From NCBI GenBank assembly GCA_020846005.1, contig JADLEQ010000043.1, positions 1 through 64,000 on the forward strand: a DNA stretch of 64,000 bases, given 5' to 3'. The stretch is from Polyangiaceae bacterium. Its GTDB lineage: Bacteria; Myxococcota_A; Polyangia; Polyangiales; Polyangiaceae. The notes beneath the pieces were generated by a model. It ran no database searches. It was given only the letters and a program-made list of their open reading frames with translations, and was not told where the DNA came from. This document shows, one piece after another, positions 21,218 to 30,173 of the stretch. Numbering within the stretch: the first letter of the stretch is position 1; every line of letters starts with the position of its first letter. Made by a program: the position numbers and the translations under genes.

Positions 21218-23047
21218 ATGTACGCCCTCAGACTACATCAGCTCCTGGCGCTCTCCCTGGCCGTGGTCGTCCTGGGGTGGGGGCAGGTCGCCCGGGCCTG
21301 GGTGGAGGTCGACGTCGAGTCGGACACCGCGACGATCGAGGTCGATCGCGCCGGGAAGGCGACGGTGCGCCACGAGCTGGTGCTGCGGGTGCGAGGCGGG
21401 CCGCTACCCGCGTACGAGCTGAAGGGCGTCGACGCCGACGCCGCCCCGCTCCCGGACGCGACGGTCGCGGCCCTGCTCCAGTCCGGAGGCGCCGCTGCCG
21501 CGCGCCCGCTCCTGGTCGAGCGCCAGCGCGACGATGTGCTCCGCCTGGAGACCGATGACGACCAGGGACTGCGCCGCGGCCGATACCTGATGACGTTCGG
21601 GTACACCACCGATCTGGCGGCGCGCCAGGCGCTCCGTCCGTCGGGCAACGCGGTGGAGCTGCGGTGGGTCGGGCCACGGTTCGAGGAGGGCGTCGGCGCG
21701 GCGAAGGTCGCGCTGCGCGTCCCGACGGCGCCGACCGCCCCGCGCGTCGCCGAGGCGGACCCGACGCAGGTCGCGCTTGGGCTCGCCGAAGATCCGGGCG
21801 CCACGCTGGTGTCGACGCTGCGACGCGGCGCGGCCGACGACGAGCTCGAGCTCGTCCGGCCCCACGTGGCGAAGGGCGAACCGGTGGTCTACCGCGTCCT
21901 CGCCTCGTCGCGCGCGTTCGACGCGTTCGGCGCCGACGAGACCTCGACGCTCGCCGAGGAGCCCGCGCCGGTGGTCCCCGAGCGTGCCGCTCACGAGCGC
22001 CTCGCCGTCCTCGGGGTCTCGGTGCTCGTGGCGATGCTCTACGCGCTCGCGCTGGGCCTGTCGTGGCGGGATGCGCGGCGCGCGGCCGCGGTGGCGGGCG
22101 CCTCGCCGCGCGCGCTCGCGCCGCTACCCGTCGCCTGGCGGGCGCCGCTCGCGGGGCTCGCGCTGGGCGGCGCGTTCTCCGCGGGCGGGCTGGGCGCGCC
22201 GCCGGCAGCGGCCGGCGCCCTGCTGGTCGCCGCGATCGGGCTCGGGACGCTGCTGCCGTCGCGGCGCGCGGCGGCCGCTCGCGGCCCAGGGCGGTGGCTG
22301 CCGCTCGGCGACGCCGAGGCGTTCGCGGATCGCGAGCGCCGGCGGGCCGTGTCCTGGCTCGACGCGGGCGGCGCGCGCGGCTTCGCGGTGCTCGTCGGCG
22401 TCACGGCCGCGGTCGTCGTGGGCGCGGCGGCGCTGTTCCCGGCCTCGCCGGAGCAGGCCGTCCTGCTGTTGCTCACGACGACCAGCCTCGTCCCGGTGTT
22501 CTTCACGGGCCGCTCCTCCGAGCAGGCCGGGCCTGCAGGAGCCGGGGCGCTCTCCAGTCTGCGGGCGGTAGCCGACCGGCTGCGCGGCGACGGCGTGCGC
22601 GTGGTGGCGCAGGGGCGGCACCCGATCGGCGCCGACGTGCCGGACGAGATCCGGTTGGAGCTGGTGCCGAAGCGATCCCGCGCCGGGCTGGTCGCGGTCG
22701 AGGTGTGCCTCGAGCCGCACCGCGGCGCGGGGGGCGTGCCGTGTGTCCTGGTGCGCGTGCGTGACGGGAGCGACGCCCGCACGGCGCTGCCCGAGGGGCT
22801 CGTGTGGGCGCGCGGTCGGCGCAGCGACGAGCGGGTGACCATCCTCCGCCCGCGGCTCCCGACGGTCGACATGGCTCACGCGCTCGCACGGCGCGTCGTG
22901 GGGTTGCTCGAGCGGCCAGCGGACGAGGCGGGCGCACCTCAACGCCCGACCACGCGCGCGAGCTCCTCCGGGAGCGCGAGGTCGACCGCGAAGCCCTCGA
23001 GCCCCGGGGCGCCAGCCCACGCGATGCGGCTCGCGTGTAGCGCGTGA
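21218..23047 (+). CDS. exported multi-pass membrane protein, unknown function
   Basis: 609 aa. The start at 21218 opens with a cleavable-looking signal ending Ala-Arg-Ala-Trp. Residues about 25-260 form a beta-rich extracytoplasmic domain (alternating Val/Glu strands such as VDVESDTATIEVDR). Hydrophobic helices follow at about 267-290, 310-350 (a pair) and 385-430 (a pair), then a soluble C-terminal domain. The layout recalls membrane-anchored envelope sensors, but no family is recognised. The last 36 codons overlap the opposing pseudouridine synthase gene and become Ser/Pro-rich, so the natural C-terminus may have been extended by loss of an earlier stop. Confidence 0.6.
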   Translation: MYALRLHQLLALSLAVVVLGWGQVARAWVEVDVESDTATIEVDRAGKATVRHELVLRVRGGPLPAYELKGVDADAAPLPDATVAALLQSGGAAAARPLLVERQRDDVLRLETDDDQGLRRGRYLMTFGYTTDLAARQALRPSGNAVELRWVGPRFEEGVGAAKVALRVPTAPTAPRVAEADPTQVALGLAEDPGATLVSTLRRGAADDELELVRPHVAKGEPVVYRVLASSRAFDAFGADETSTLAEEPAPVVPERAAHERLAVLGVSVLVAMLYALALGLSWRDARRAAAVAGASPRALAPLPVAWRAPLAGLALGGAFSAGGLGAPPAAAGALLVAAIGLGTLLPSRRAAAARGPGRWLPLGDAEAFADRERRRAVSWLDAGGARGFAVLVGVTAAVVVGAAALFPASPEQAVLLLLTTTSLVPVFFTGRSSEQAGPAGAGALSSLRAVADRLRGDGVRVVAQGRHPIGADVPDEIRLELVPKRSRAGLVAVEVCLEPHRGAGGVPCVLVRVRDGSDARTALPEGLVWARGRRSDERVTILRPRLPTVDMAHALARRVVGLLERPADEAGAPQRPTTRASSSGSARSTAKPSSPGAPAHAMRLACSA

Positions 23048-23877
23048 CGACTCCCGAGCGAAGGCTCGAACGCGCCGCCGTACAGCGCGTCCCCGACGAT
23101 CGGGCAGCCGAGGGTCGCGAGATGGACCCGCACTTGGTGGCGATACGCCGGTGACGCCTGCGCCTCGATCAGGCTGCGTGCCCCGCGGACCAGGACTCGA
23201 TAGCGCGTGCGCGCGGCGTGGCCCGCGGTCGTCCCCGCGGCGACCGTCACCCGCCTCCCAGAGCGCGCCCTGGGGACCAGCGCGAGCGCGATCTCGCCGG
23301 CGTCGTCGGGCGGGGCGCCGCTCACCACGGCGAGGTACCGCTTGTCGAGCTCGCCGGCGCCGAGCGCGGCGACGAGCCGATCGTGCGCCGGCTGAGTGCG
23401 CGCCACGACGAGGAGCCCGCTCGTCTCCGTGTCGAGTCGGTGAACGAGCCCGGCGTCCTCCGGACGGCGGCCCAGCCCGACGACCTCCGGGAAGCGTGCC
23501 GCGATCGCGTTCGCCAGCGTGCCGGTCTCGCCCGCGCGGAGCGGGACCGTCGGCTGACCCGCCGGCTTCGCGACGACGACGTACGCCTCGGCGACGAAGC
23601 GGACGTCGAGCACCGCGTGGGGCTCCGGCTCGAGGCGCGCGGCGATCGGCGCGACCTCGACCGTCGCGCCGGGCACCGCCACGTCTCCCTTGCGCGACAC
23701 GCGGCCGTCGCAGCGGACGGCGCCTGCAGCGAAGCGCTCCGCGACCGCCCGGCGCCCGAGCGTCACCAGGCGCCGCTGCACGACCGCATCCAGGCGCGCG
23801 CCGCCCTCGCGCTCCGTCACGACGAAGGAGAGCGGCGCCGCGCCCGCGTTCGGCGCGCTCGAGCGGCCGCTCGTCAC
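22939..23877 (-). CDS. RluA-family pseudouridine synthase
   Basis: 312 aa. Converts uridine to pseudouridine in rRNA or tRNA. The catalytic aspartate lies in HRLDTETSGLL, preceded by VVVAKPAGQPT and followed by KRYLAVV and the YRHQVRVHLATLGCPIVGDALYGG block, all diagnostic for the RluA/C/D group. An N-terminal S4-like segment (RLDAVVQRRLVTLGRRAV) binds RNA. The GTG start at 23877 overlaps the previous gene's TGA (GTGA); the open frame runs further up but inside the neighbour. Its 3' end overlaps the opposing membrane protein by 109 bp. Which uridine it modifies cannot be told from sequence. Confidence 0.88.
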   Translation of the reverse strand: MTSGRSSAPNAGAAPLSFVVTEREGGARLDAVVQRRLVTLGRRAVAERFAAGAVRCDGRVSRKGDVAVPGATVEVAPIAARLEPEPHAVLDVRFVAEAYVVVAKPAGQPTVPLRAGETGTLANAIAARFPEVVGLGRRPEDAGLVHRLDTETSGLLVVARTQPAHDRLVAALGAGELDKRYLAVVSGAPPDDAGEIALALVPRARSGRRVTVAAGTTAGHAARTRYRVLVRGARSLIEAQASPAYRHQVRVHLATLGCPIVGDALYGGAFEPSLGSRHALHASRIAWAGAPGLEGFAVDLALPEELARVVGR

Positions 23878-25226
23878 CAGGTGCCCGCGAGCCCCACGAC
23901 CGGCTCGGCCCCCCACGGCGTCGGCGCTGCGCCCATCCACGGCACGAGCTGGGCGCGCGCCTGCTCGGCGCGGGGCGCGCGCCGCTCCGGTCGGGTCCAC
24001 CACCAGCCGGCGAATCCGCCCACGATCGCGCCTCCCGCGACCGCGCCGACGAACCCGCGGCGCTCGGCGTCGTCCGGCTCCTCGAATACCAGCGGGCTCG
24101 CCAGCGCCGCACCCGTGAGCGCGCCGAGCATCGCCGACAGGTCGATGAGCAACACCCGCGATCCGGAGACCTCGACCTGCGTGGCGAGCGCGCCGCTCGC
24201 AATCACCCCGAGCCCCGTGCCCCAGCCGAGACCCCGCGCCGGCGATCCCCCCGGCTCGTCGGTGAGCGCGAGCTCGGCGAGCGCGCCGAGCACGCCTCCG
24301 TAGAGCCCGCCCGAGTGCGCGAGCGCCGCGTCACCCTCACTCGCCGACTCCACGCCGATCGAGATCGTCGCGAGGGTGACGCCGCTCACCGCGCCCACCA
24401 GCCCATACACATATCGATCCTCGGTGGGACGGACGTCGTAGCCGCGCGCCAGGAAGAGCCCCGACGCCGTCGGCCACCACATCCCCGCTGCGAGGTACCA
24501 CGCGTCGCCGAGCCCAATGTTCCACTCGTCGGCCACGATCATCGACGCGCCGAGACCCATGCCCGTGCCGAGGGCGACCAGCGGGTAGACCAGGCGTGGA
24601 TCTCCACCGCCGCCGACCCGCTCGACCGAGAGCCCAGCGTAGCCGCCGAGGATCGCGGAGCTGAGCGCCAGGACGGCGCGGCCGTCCGAGCGTGTCGGTC
24701 GCGCCGTGGCGCGGTCGTCGTCCTCGAGGTCGTCGCCGGCCGAACCTCCCGGGCGTCGCGACCCCTCGGCCACCAGGTCGCGCAGCATGATCATCGCGCG
24801 CACCTCGAGGTCGGCCGGGTCAAGCTCCTCGCTGCGGACCAGCAGCACGCGCGACCCGGGCGCGACGGCCACGATGCGCAGACGAAGCGTGTCCCCCATC
24901 AGCTCGATCCTCGGCGACACGATCCAGCGCTCCGCCGCCTCGCCGATCAGTCCGTCCTCCGAGAGGCTCGCCGCGTTGGCCTCCCGCCGCTCGGAGACAT
25001 CGAGGTCGAGGCCGAGATCCTGGGCCGCTTCGCGGATGACGGAGTCGACGAGCTGCAGCAGCCGTCGCGTCGACTGGCCCGACTGTGCCCGGTCGCGCGC
25101 GAGCCCTGTCGCGGTGTCGAGCTCGACCGCCGGGACCAGCGCGACGGCGGTGGAGCCACCCGCGTGTGCGGGAGCGGTCACCGCGCACGCGGCGAGCAGC
25201 AGGCCGAGCGTGGCGAGCCGGCGCAC
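23874..25226 (-). CDS. exported protein with hydrophobic Gly/Ala-rich C-terminal half
   Basis: 450 aa. Sec signal peptide (LATLGLLLAACAVTAPAHA). Residues about 24-165 look like a soluble periplasmic domain with AMP-like or SH3-like strands (IVSPRIELMGDTLRLRIVAV). An acidic linker follows (GDDLEDDDRA). From about 185 on there are repeated hydrophobic Gly-rich stretches, such as VYGLVGAVSGVTLATISIG and GFVGAVAGGAIVGGFAGWWW, which could be membrane helices or beta-barrel strands. No family recognised. It is translationally coupled to the pseudouridine synthase by a four-base overlap, an odd pairing. Confidence 0.55.
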   Translation of the reverse strand: MRRLATLGLLLAACAVTAPAHAGGSTAVALVPAVELDTATGLARDRAQSGQSTRRLLQLVDSVIREAAQDLGLDLDVSERREANAASLSEDGLIGEAAERWIVSPRIELMGDTLRLRIVAVAPGSRVLLVRSEELDPADLEVRAMIMLRDLVAEGSRRPGGSAGDDLEDDDRATARPTRSDGRAVLALSSAILGGYAGLSVERVGGGGDPRLVYPLVALGTGMGLGASMIVADEWNIGLGDAWYLAAGMWWPTASGLFLARGYDVRPTEDRYVYGLVGAVSGVTLATISIGVESASEGDAALAHSGGLYGGVLGALAELALTDEPGGSPARGLGWGTGLGVIASGALATQVEVSGSRVLLIDLSAMLGALTGAALASPLVFEEPDDAERRGFVGAVAGGAIVGGFAGWWWTRPERRAPRAEQARAQLVPWMGAAPTPWGAEPVVGLAGTW

Positions 25227-25303
25227 GCGAGGAGCCTACTACGCGCCTCGCCGCGCGTCCCGCGGTCACCTCGCGCGCCGCGCTGCCGCCGTGGCGCAGC
25301 CGC

Positions 25304-26893
25304 TCAGAACATCACGGTCGCGTTGATCCAGACGTCGAAGCCGCCGGAGTCATCCACGAGGAAGCGACGGCCGGGCGTGTTGATGGCCGCACGGTAGTTC
25401 GGGTTCGGGATGCCGGTCGCGCTGACGCCGCCGACCGTCGTGCTCGAGCTGGTGCGGCACGGGCCCGCCTTGAAGCGGTTGTCGTCGAAGTCCGGGTTGC
25501 AGGCCTGGTCGAACGCCACGATGTGCGACTGCACCAGCGTGTAGCCGCCGCCCACGTTGAACTTCACGTACTCACCGGCTTGCCACGTCATCTCGGTCGA
25601 GAAGGTGTAGATGCCGTGCTGCTGCACGTCCGTCAGGCCGGTGAAGTAGACTCGCTGCGAGTTCGGGTTCACGACGGACGGGTCCTCGAGGCAGCTCGGA
25701 TCGTTGAGGTCTGTCTCGCAGGCCGGGTTCTGCTGGAACTCGGCGAACTGCGGCATCCGGAGCGAGCGCGCGTCGCTGGAGCCGAGGGCGTCGAAGAGCT
25801 CGGAGTAGTCGCGCCCCTCGGAGCGGTAGGCGCCCGTGAAGCGGAAATCGATGGTGAAGCGCTGGAACTGGTCGCGCACCTCCCACGGGATCACCATCAT
25901 CCCGAAGATCAGCGAACCCTGGAGCGGCGGGTGGTTGACGAGCGATCCCTTGAGATCGGTGCGGCCGTAGTCGCTCGCCTCCGTCGGGAACTCGAAGAGG
26001 GCGCGGAACCCGCCGTAGGGCTCGATGTACTTCACGCGCTTGGAGATGAAGGTGTGCGCCTCGAGGCCGGTGACGCCCCGGCTCACGCCCGGCTCACGCC
26101 CGCCGGAGAAGTTGCCCTCGAGCGATCGCCCGCCGATCGCCGGCTCGGCCATCTCTCCGCTGACGCCGTTGCGGTTGATGTCGCTCGGGTCGGCGCACTT
26201 GCGCTGGGGGCCGAGCTGGTTGAGGCCGTCCGCCGTGTCGCTGCAGGCGTGCATCGGCTCGGACACGTCGAAGCGCCCCTCGAAGCCGACGACCCACGTC
26301 GGCTTCGACGAGTCGCGGTACTGGTTGAAGATGCCGAACTCGAGGCCGACCGCGAAGTACTCGACGCCGCTTCGGGTCGGGGACTTGAACGGCAGCCGGA
26401 AGAGCTGCTCTCCCGGGGCTCCCGCGAGCACGAGCGACTGCTGGCCGGTGCTGCCCTCCAGCCCCGCGAGCTTGCGCTCGTCCGACAGGATGATGGGCAT
26501 GCGGAGGACGAGCGCGATGTCCTTGTAGACGCCGACCTCCGCGCGGGTGTTGAGCCGGCTCGTGGCCTGGGAGTACTCCGCCACGTTCATCGAGTCGGTC
26601 ACGTACCCGCCGGTCGAGAAGCTGTCCTGCAGGAGGTGCGACTCGCGCCGGATCTTCGCGCTGCGGGTCGTGTACTGGTACCCGAGCGAGAGGTTCAGGT
26701 CGAAGTCGTCGTAGTCGTCGAACGCGTCGACGACCTGCGTCACTTCGCCGGGCTCCGCCAGCACCGACGGCTCCGTCGTCTTGCGAGGCTCCTCCGCCCC
26801 GGCCGTGCCGGCAGCGGCGAGGGCCGCCAGCACGAGGGGACCGAGTGCCGTCGCGGGCCTGCCCGCGCGTCGCCTGCTGTCGAGTATGGCCAT
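25304..26893 (-). CDS. predicted outer-membrane beta-barrel protein
   Basis: 529 aa. After a basic N-terminus and hydrophobic signal ending Gly-Thr-Ala-Gly-Ala, the protein has many amphipathic strands with alternating aromatic residues (LNLSLGYQYTT, FTIDFRFTGAYR, VKFNVGGGYTLV, YFAVGLEFGIF). It ends with Ile-Asn-Ala-Thr-Val-Met-Phe, a terminal Phe as the barrel-assembly machinery expects. Asp/Asn-rich loops with a few cysteines lie between strands. It resembles no named porin. The start at 26893 gives the best signal peptide; the frame is open to 26974. Between two envelope genes on the same strand. Confidence 0.65.
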   Translation of the reverse strand: MAILDSRRRAGRPATALGPLVLAALAAAGTAGAEEPRKTTEPSVLAEPGEVTQVVDAFDDYDDFDLNLSLGYQYTTRSAKIRRESHLLQDSFSTGGYVTDSMNVAEYSQATSRLNTRAEVGVYKDIALVLRMPIILSDERKLAGLEGSTGQQSLVLAGAPGEQLFRLPFKSPTRSGVEYFAVGLEFGIFNQYRDSSKPTWVVGFEGRFDVSEPMHACSDTADGLNQLGPQRKCADPSDINRNGVSGEMAEPAIGGRSLEGNFSGGREPGVSRGVTGLEAHTFISKRVKYIEPYGGFRALFEFPTEASDYGRTDLKGSLVNHPPLQGSLIFGMMVIPWEVRDQFQRFTIDFRFTGAYRSEGRDYSELFDALGSSDARSLRMPQFAEFQQNPACETDLNDPSCLEDPSVVNPNSQRVYFTGLTDVQQHGIYTFSTEMTWQAGEYVKFNVGGGYTLVQSHIVAFDQACNPDFDDNRFKAGPCRTSSSTTVGGVSATGIPNPNYRAAINTPGRRFLVDDSGGFDVWINATVMF

Positions 26894-26957
26894 CGAAGCG
26901 TCGCCCGTCGTTGGACCCGCACGGTAGCGGCCCGGGCGGTCCGTCGTCAACGGCTCG

Positions 26958-27917
26958 TCAGCCGCCGGACGCACCCGGGCGGGCGGGGCCGCCCGGGGCG
27001 GGCACGGCGCGGGCCCGCGCCTCGGCGGCCCGGACCCGAAGAAGCAGCGACTCCCGGGCGCCCTCGGCCTCCAGCTCGACCGCCGCGCGGGCCGCCGCGC
27101 AGGCGAGCCGCGCGGCCCGGCGGGCCTCCACGTGGCGCGCCGCCCGCCCGCCGAGCCCCGGGCCCGGGGCGACCACCTCCGCGGCGGCGTCCGCCGACCC
27201 GGCCGCCGCGCGCTCGCACGCCGCGAGCAGCGCGCCCGCGGCGCCGCTCCGGCCCCGACTCAGCACGGCTCGCCCCGCAGGGCCTGCCACCCGGTCCGAC
27301 GCCGGGGCCCTCGCCCCGGCCGCCGCGCCGACCCAGGCCTCGCCCACGCCGACCTCGACGACGGTCCGCAGCTCGCCCGCCGTCACCGTCGCCCCGACGC
27401 TCACCCGCCCCCCCGCGGCGCGCACGGTGCCCGCCGGTGTCGCGAGCACGACCTCCGCGCCCGGCCGCTCGCCCGCACCGGGCAAGAGCGTGACCCGCCC
27501 CGACGCGACGATGACGACCTCCTCGCCCTCGGGGCAGGCGACGAAGCGCCCCGGGCCAGCCAGCTCGAGCTCTCGACCGCTCACCGTGTGCTTGAGGAAC
27601 GCCGTCGCCCCCGGGGGCAGCTCGACGGGCTCGACGGCGAGCGCCCCCGGCGCGAGCTCCGCCCCGGCCGACGTCACCTGACCCGACACGCGCACGACGC
27701 GGCACGCCGGGCGCACGCTCGCCCCGGGCGGGCCGGCCCGGGGCGAGCCGCTCGGCGGCGGTGGCGCGCTGCCGCCGCGTGACGCACCGCTCGAGGTGGC
27801 GGGCGCCGACGCGCCCGGCGGTGGCGTGTCTCGGGCCTCGCACGCAGCCGCCCCGAGCCCCAGCGCGACCAGCGCTGCGGTGCGCGCCCGCCACCCGTCG
27901 CGACCGGACTTCACCAT
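26958..27917 (-). CDS. FecR-like lipoprotein
   Basis: 319 aa. Signal peptide with lipobox Gly-Ala-Ala-Ala-Cys, then a Pro/Ser/Gly spacer to about 70. Residues about 70-200 match the FecR beta-helix-like domain: GQVTSAGAELAPGALAVEPVELPPGATAFLK, then strands VVIVASGRVTLLPG and VLATPAGTVRAAGGRVSVG. The C-terminal region is Ala/Arg/Glu-rich and probably helical. FecR domains sense ligand or envelope state and usually pass a signal to an anti-sigma partner, but no FecI-type sigma gene is here. It starts 6 bp after the phosphatase stop, so the two are probably co-expressed. Confidence 0.65.
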   Translation of the reverse strand: MVKSGRDGWRARTAALVALGLGAAACEARDTPPPGASAPATSSGASRGGSAPPPPSGSPRAGPPGASVRPACRVVRVSGQVTSAGAELAPGALAVEPVELPPGATAFLKHTVSGRELELAGPGRFVACPEGEEVVIVASGRVTLLPGAGERPGAEVVLATPAGTVRAAGGRVSVGATVTAGELRTVVEVGVGEAWVGAAAGARAPASDRVAGPAGRAVLSRGRSGAAGALLAACERAAAGSADAAAEVVAPGPGLGGRAARHVEARRAARLACAAARAAVELEAEGARESLLLRVRAAEARARAVPAPGGPARPGASGG

Positions 27918-27923
27918 GCGAAC

Positions 27924-29264
27924 TCAGCCGGGCAGCGCGGGGACGAGCGTCTTGCGGTTCTCGTCGTCGTCTTCGTCGTAGAGCTCGGCCGTCACGTCCT
28001 CCGCGGCGAGCTCCCGGGCCTGATCGAGGACGCGGTTCGTCTCGGCGAGGCGGTCCGCGAGCACGCCGGTGAACTGCCACAGCAGCTTGACGGCGAGCTG
28101 GTGCTCCTTGCGCAGGATCTCGAAGAAGTCCGAGCGGCGGATCACCATGACCTCGCACACGCCGCTGGCGCTCACCGTCGCCGAGCGGGGCTGGCTCCGG
28201 ATGAGCGCCATCTCGCCGAAGTGCTCCCCCTCGCCGAGCGTCTTCAGCTGGGTGCCTCCCGCGGCGACCGCGACCTGCCCGGTGAGGACGATGTAGAGCG
28301 CCTCGCCGAGCTCCCCCTCGCGCACGATCGCCTCGCCATCGGCGTAGGCGGCGACGGTCGTCACCTGCAGGACGCGCAAGATCTCGCGGTCGTTCAGCGG
28401 ACGGAACAGCGGCATCCGCGCGAGCGTGTCGCGCTGGCGCTGCAGGCGGCGCGCCCGGTTCTCGTCCCGCACGCCGACCTCGCCGTAGCCGACGATGACG
28501 GTCGTGATGTTGTCGGAGCCGCCGGCCTCGTTCGCCGCCCCGATCAGCCGCTTCGCGGCCTCCTCGGCCTCCGGCACGCTGAGGAGCCTGCCGAGCTCGG
28601 TGAGCCGCTCGTCCTCGAAGTACTGGCTGAGGCCGTCCGAGCACAGCAAGAAGCGATCGCCCCCCGTCACGTCGATGACGATCGTCTCGGGCTCGGCGTG
28701 CTCGTACACCCCGACGGCGCGAGTGATGGCGTTGCGTGGCGCGAGCTGCTCCACCTGCTCCTTCGAGAGCTTGCGTCGCTTGATGAGCTCGTTGTGGACG
28801 TTGTGGTCCTCGGTGATCTGCTCGATCACGCCGTCGCGGAGCAGGTAGATGCGGCTGTCGCCCACCCAGACGACGAAGGCCGTCGCGCCGACCAGCAGCA
28901 CGCCGACGAGGGTCGTACCCATGCCGCGCTTGCTCGCGTCCTTGTTGGCTTCTGCGTGCACCCGGGCCGAGGCGCGGTTCACCGCGAACTCGAGCATGTT
29001 GAGGAGGTCACGCCGCGTCACCTTGGCGCCGCCGCTGCGCGCCTCGGCGAAGTCGCGGATGAGGTCCGCCTCGCGCTTCACCTCCTCGTGCACCGTTCGC
29101 ACCGCGAGGGCGCTCGCGACCTCGCCTGCCGCGTGGCCCCCCATGCCATCGCAGACCAGGTACAGGCCCAGCTTGCGATCCACGAGGAAGTTGTCTTCGT
29201 TGTGGTCGCGCTGCCGCCCCACGTCCGTGAGAGCCGCGAAGAGACTCGAATCGGTCCCGCTCAT
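27924..29264 (-). CDS. PP2C-type Ser/Thr phosphatase fused to a cNMP-binding domain
   Basis: 446 aa. N-terminal PPM/PP2C phosphatase (about 1-255) with metal motifs DVGRQRDHNEDNF, LVCDGMGGHAAGE and GGSDNIT. Acidic residues bind Mn2+/Mg2+ and dephosphorylate Ser/Thr-phosphoproteins. A cyclic-nucleotide-binding domain follows (about 280-405) with the phosphate-cassette-like GEHFGEMALIRSQPRSATV. The tail is acidic. The fusion suggests that phosphatase activity responds to cAMP/cGMP or that the module reports to Ser/Thr kinases, which myxobacteria have in large numbers. No kinase gene is adjacent. The FecR-like lipoprotein follows 6 bp downstream. Confidence 0.88.
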   Translation of the reverse strand: MSGTDSSLFAALTDVGRQRDHNEDNFLVDRKLGLYLVCDGMGGHAAGEVASALAVRTVHEEVKREADLIRDFAEARSGGAKVTRRDLLNMLEFAVNRASARVHAEANKDASKRGMGTTLVGVLLVGATAFVVWVGDSRIYLLRDGVIEQITEDHNVHNELIKRRKLSKEQVEQLAPRNAITRAVGVYEHAEPETIVIDVTGGDRFLLCSDGLSQYFEDERLTELGRLLSVPEAEEAAKRLIGAANEAGGSDNITTVIVGYGEVGVRDENRARRLQRQRDTLARMPLFRPLNDREILRVLQVTTVAAYADGEAIVREGELGEALYIVLTGQVAVAAGGTQLKTLGEGEHFGEMALIRSQPRSATVSASGVCEVMVIRRSDFFEILRKEHQLAVKLLWQFTGVLADRLAETNRVLDQARELAAEDVTAELYDEDDDENRKTLVPALPG

Positions 29265-29370
29265 CGGGCGCGGAGAATACTCGGACGGCGGCGGGTCGCC
29301 TAGCTGCCGCCGCGTGAGGGCCCGGCGACCGGGGCCGGCGGCCGGGCCGAGCCGGAGCGCGCCGGGCGCG

Positions 29371-30063
29371 TCAGATCGCGCCCAGCTCGAGCAGGCTCGT
29401 GGCGCCTCCCCGGGCCACGACGACGTGGTCGAGCAGCGGCAGCGCGACGGCGCGGCAGGCGAGCGCGAGCTGGCGCGTCATCGCCACATCCTCCGCGGAC
29501 GCCGTCGGATCGCCGCTCGGGTGGTTGTGCACCAGCACGATGGCGCTCGCGGCGTCCCGCAGCGCGGGTCCGAGCACGTCGCGCGCCGTGAGGGCGCAGC
29601 CGTGCAGCCCGCCCCGCGCCACGCCGTGCGCGGCGACGAGCCCGTTCCTGCCGTCGAGGCAGAGCAACCACACCTCCTCGTGGGCCAGCAGGGTGAGCCG
29701 CGGCCGCGCCCACGCGACGACGGCCGCGAAGCTCGAGAGCTCCTCGCGGCGCTCGTCCGCGGCGGCGATCGCCGCGCGCTGCCCGAGCTCGAGCGCCGCG
29801 CGGAGTCGCCGCGCGCCGTCCGTCCCCAGGGCGCGGACGAGGCGCGCGTCCTCCACCCGACCCAGCGCGGCCAGGCCCCCCGAGGCGTCGAGCAACGCGC
29901 GGGCGCGACGCGGCGTCCGGTGCCCGAGCGCGAGCGCGACGATCGCGGCGTCTTCCGCGCCGGGCGGGGCCCGCAGCGTGCGACGGCGCGCCGGCGCCGC
30001 GCCGCGGACCAAGACGAGCGGGCGTGAGGGACCTGCCGCGCGAGCAGGCGAGCTGGAGGCCAT
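29371..30063 (-). CDS. radC: RadC family JAB-domain protein
   Basis: 230 aa, standard length. The metal motif LVHNHPSGDP with a downstream Asp (DVAMTRQL) is the JAMM/MPN signature of RadC. The upstream helix-hairpin-like part (ALLDASGGLAALG) matches the UPF0758 N-terminus. Once linked to DNA repair, RadC proteins have no established role in it; some are found on mobile elements, others, like this one, in housekeeping surroundings. Start at 30063, 111 bp below the cinA-like stop. Confidence 0.85.
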   Translation of the reverse strand: MASSSPARAAGPSRPLVLVRGAAPARRRTLRAPPGAEDAAIVALALGHRTPRRARALLDASGGLAALGRVEDARLVRALGTDGARRLRAALELGQRAAIAAADERREELSSFAAVVAWARPRLTLLAHEEVWLLCLDGRNGLVAAHGVARGGLHGCALTARDVLGPALRDAASAIVLVHNHPSGDPTASAEDVAMTRQLALACRAVALPLLDHVVVARGGATSLLELGAI

Positions 30064-30173
30064 GACCCGCGCGCCTGCGCGGCGCGTGCCGGCGCGCTCG
30101 CCCCGGGAACGCGGCGACGCGTCATGGCGATCGCCGGCGCCCGGGCGGCGGATCGCCGGCGGCCTCGCCCGGC

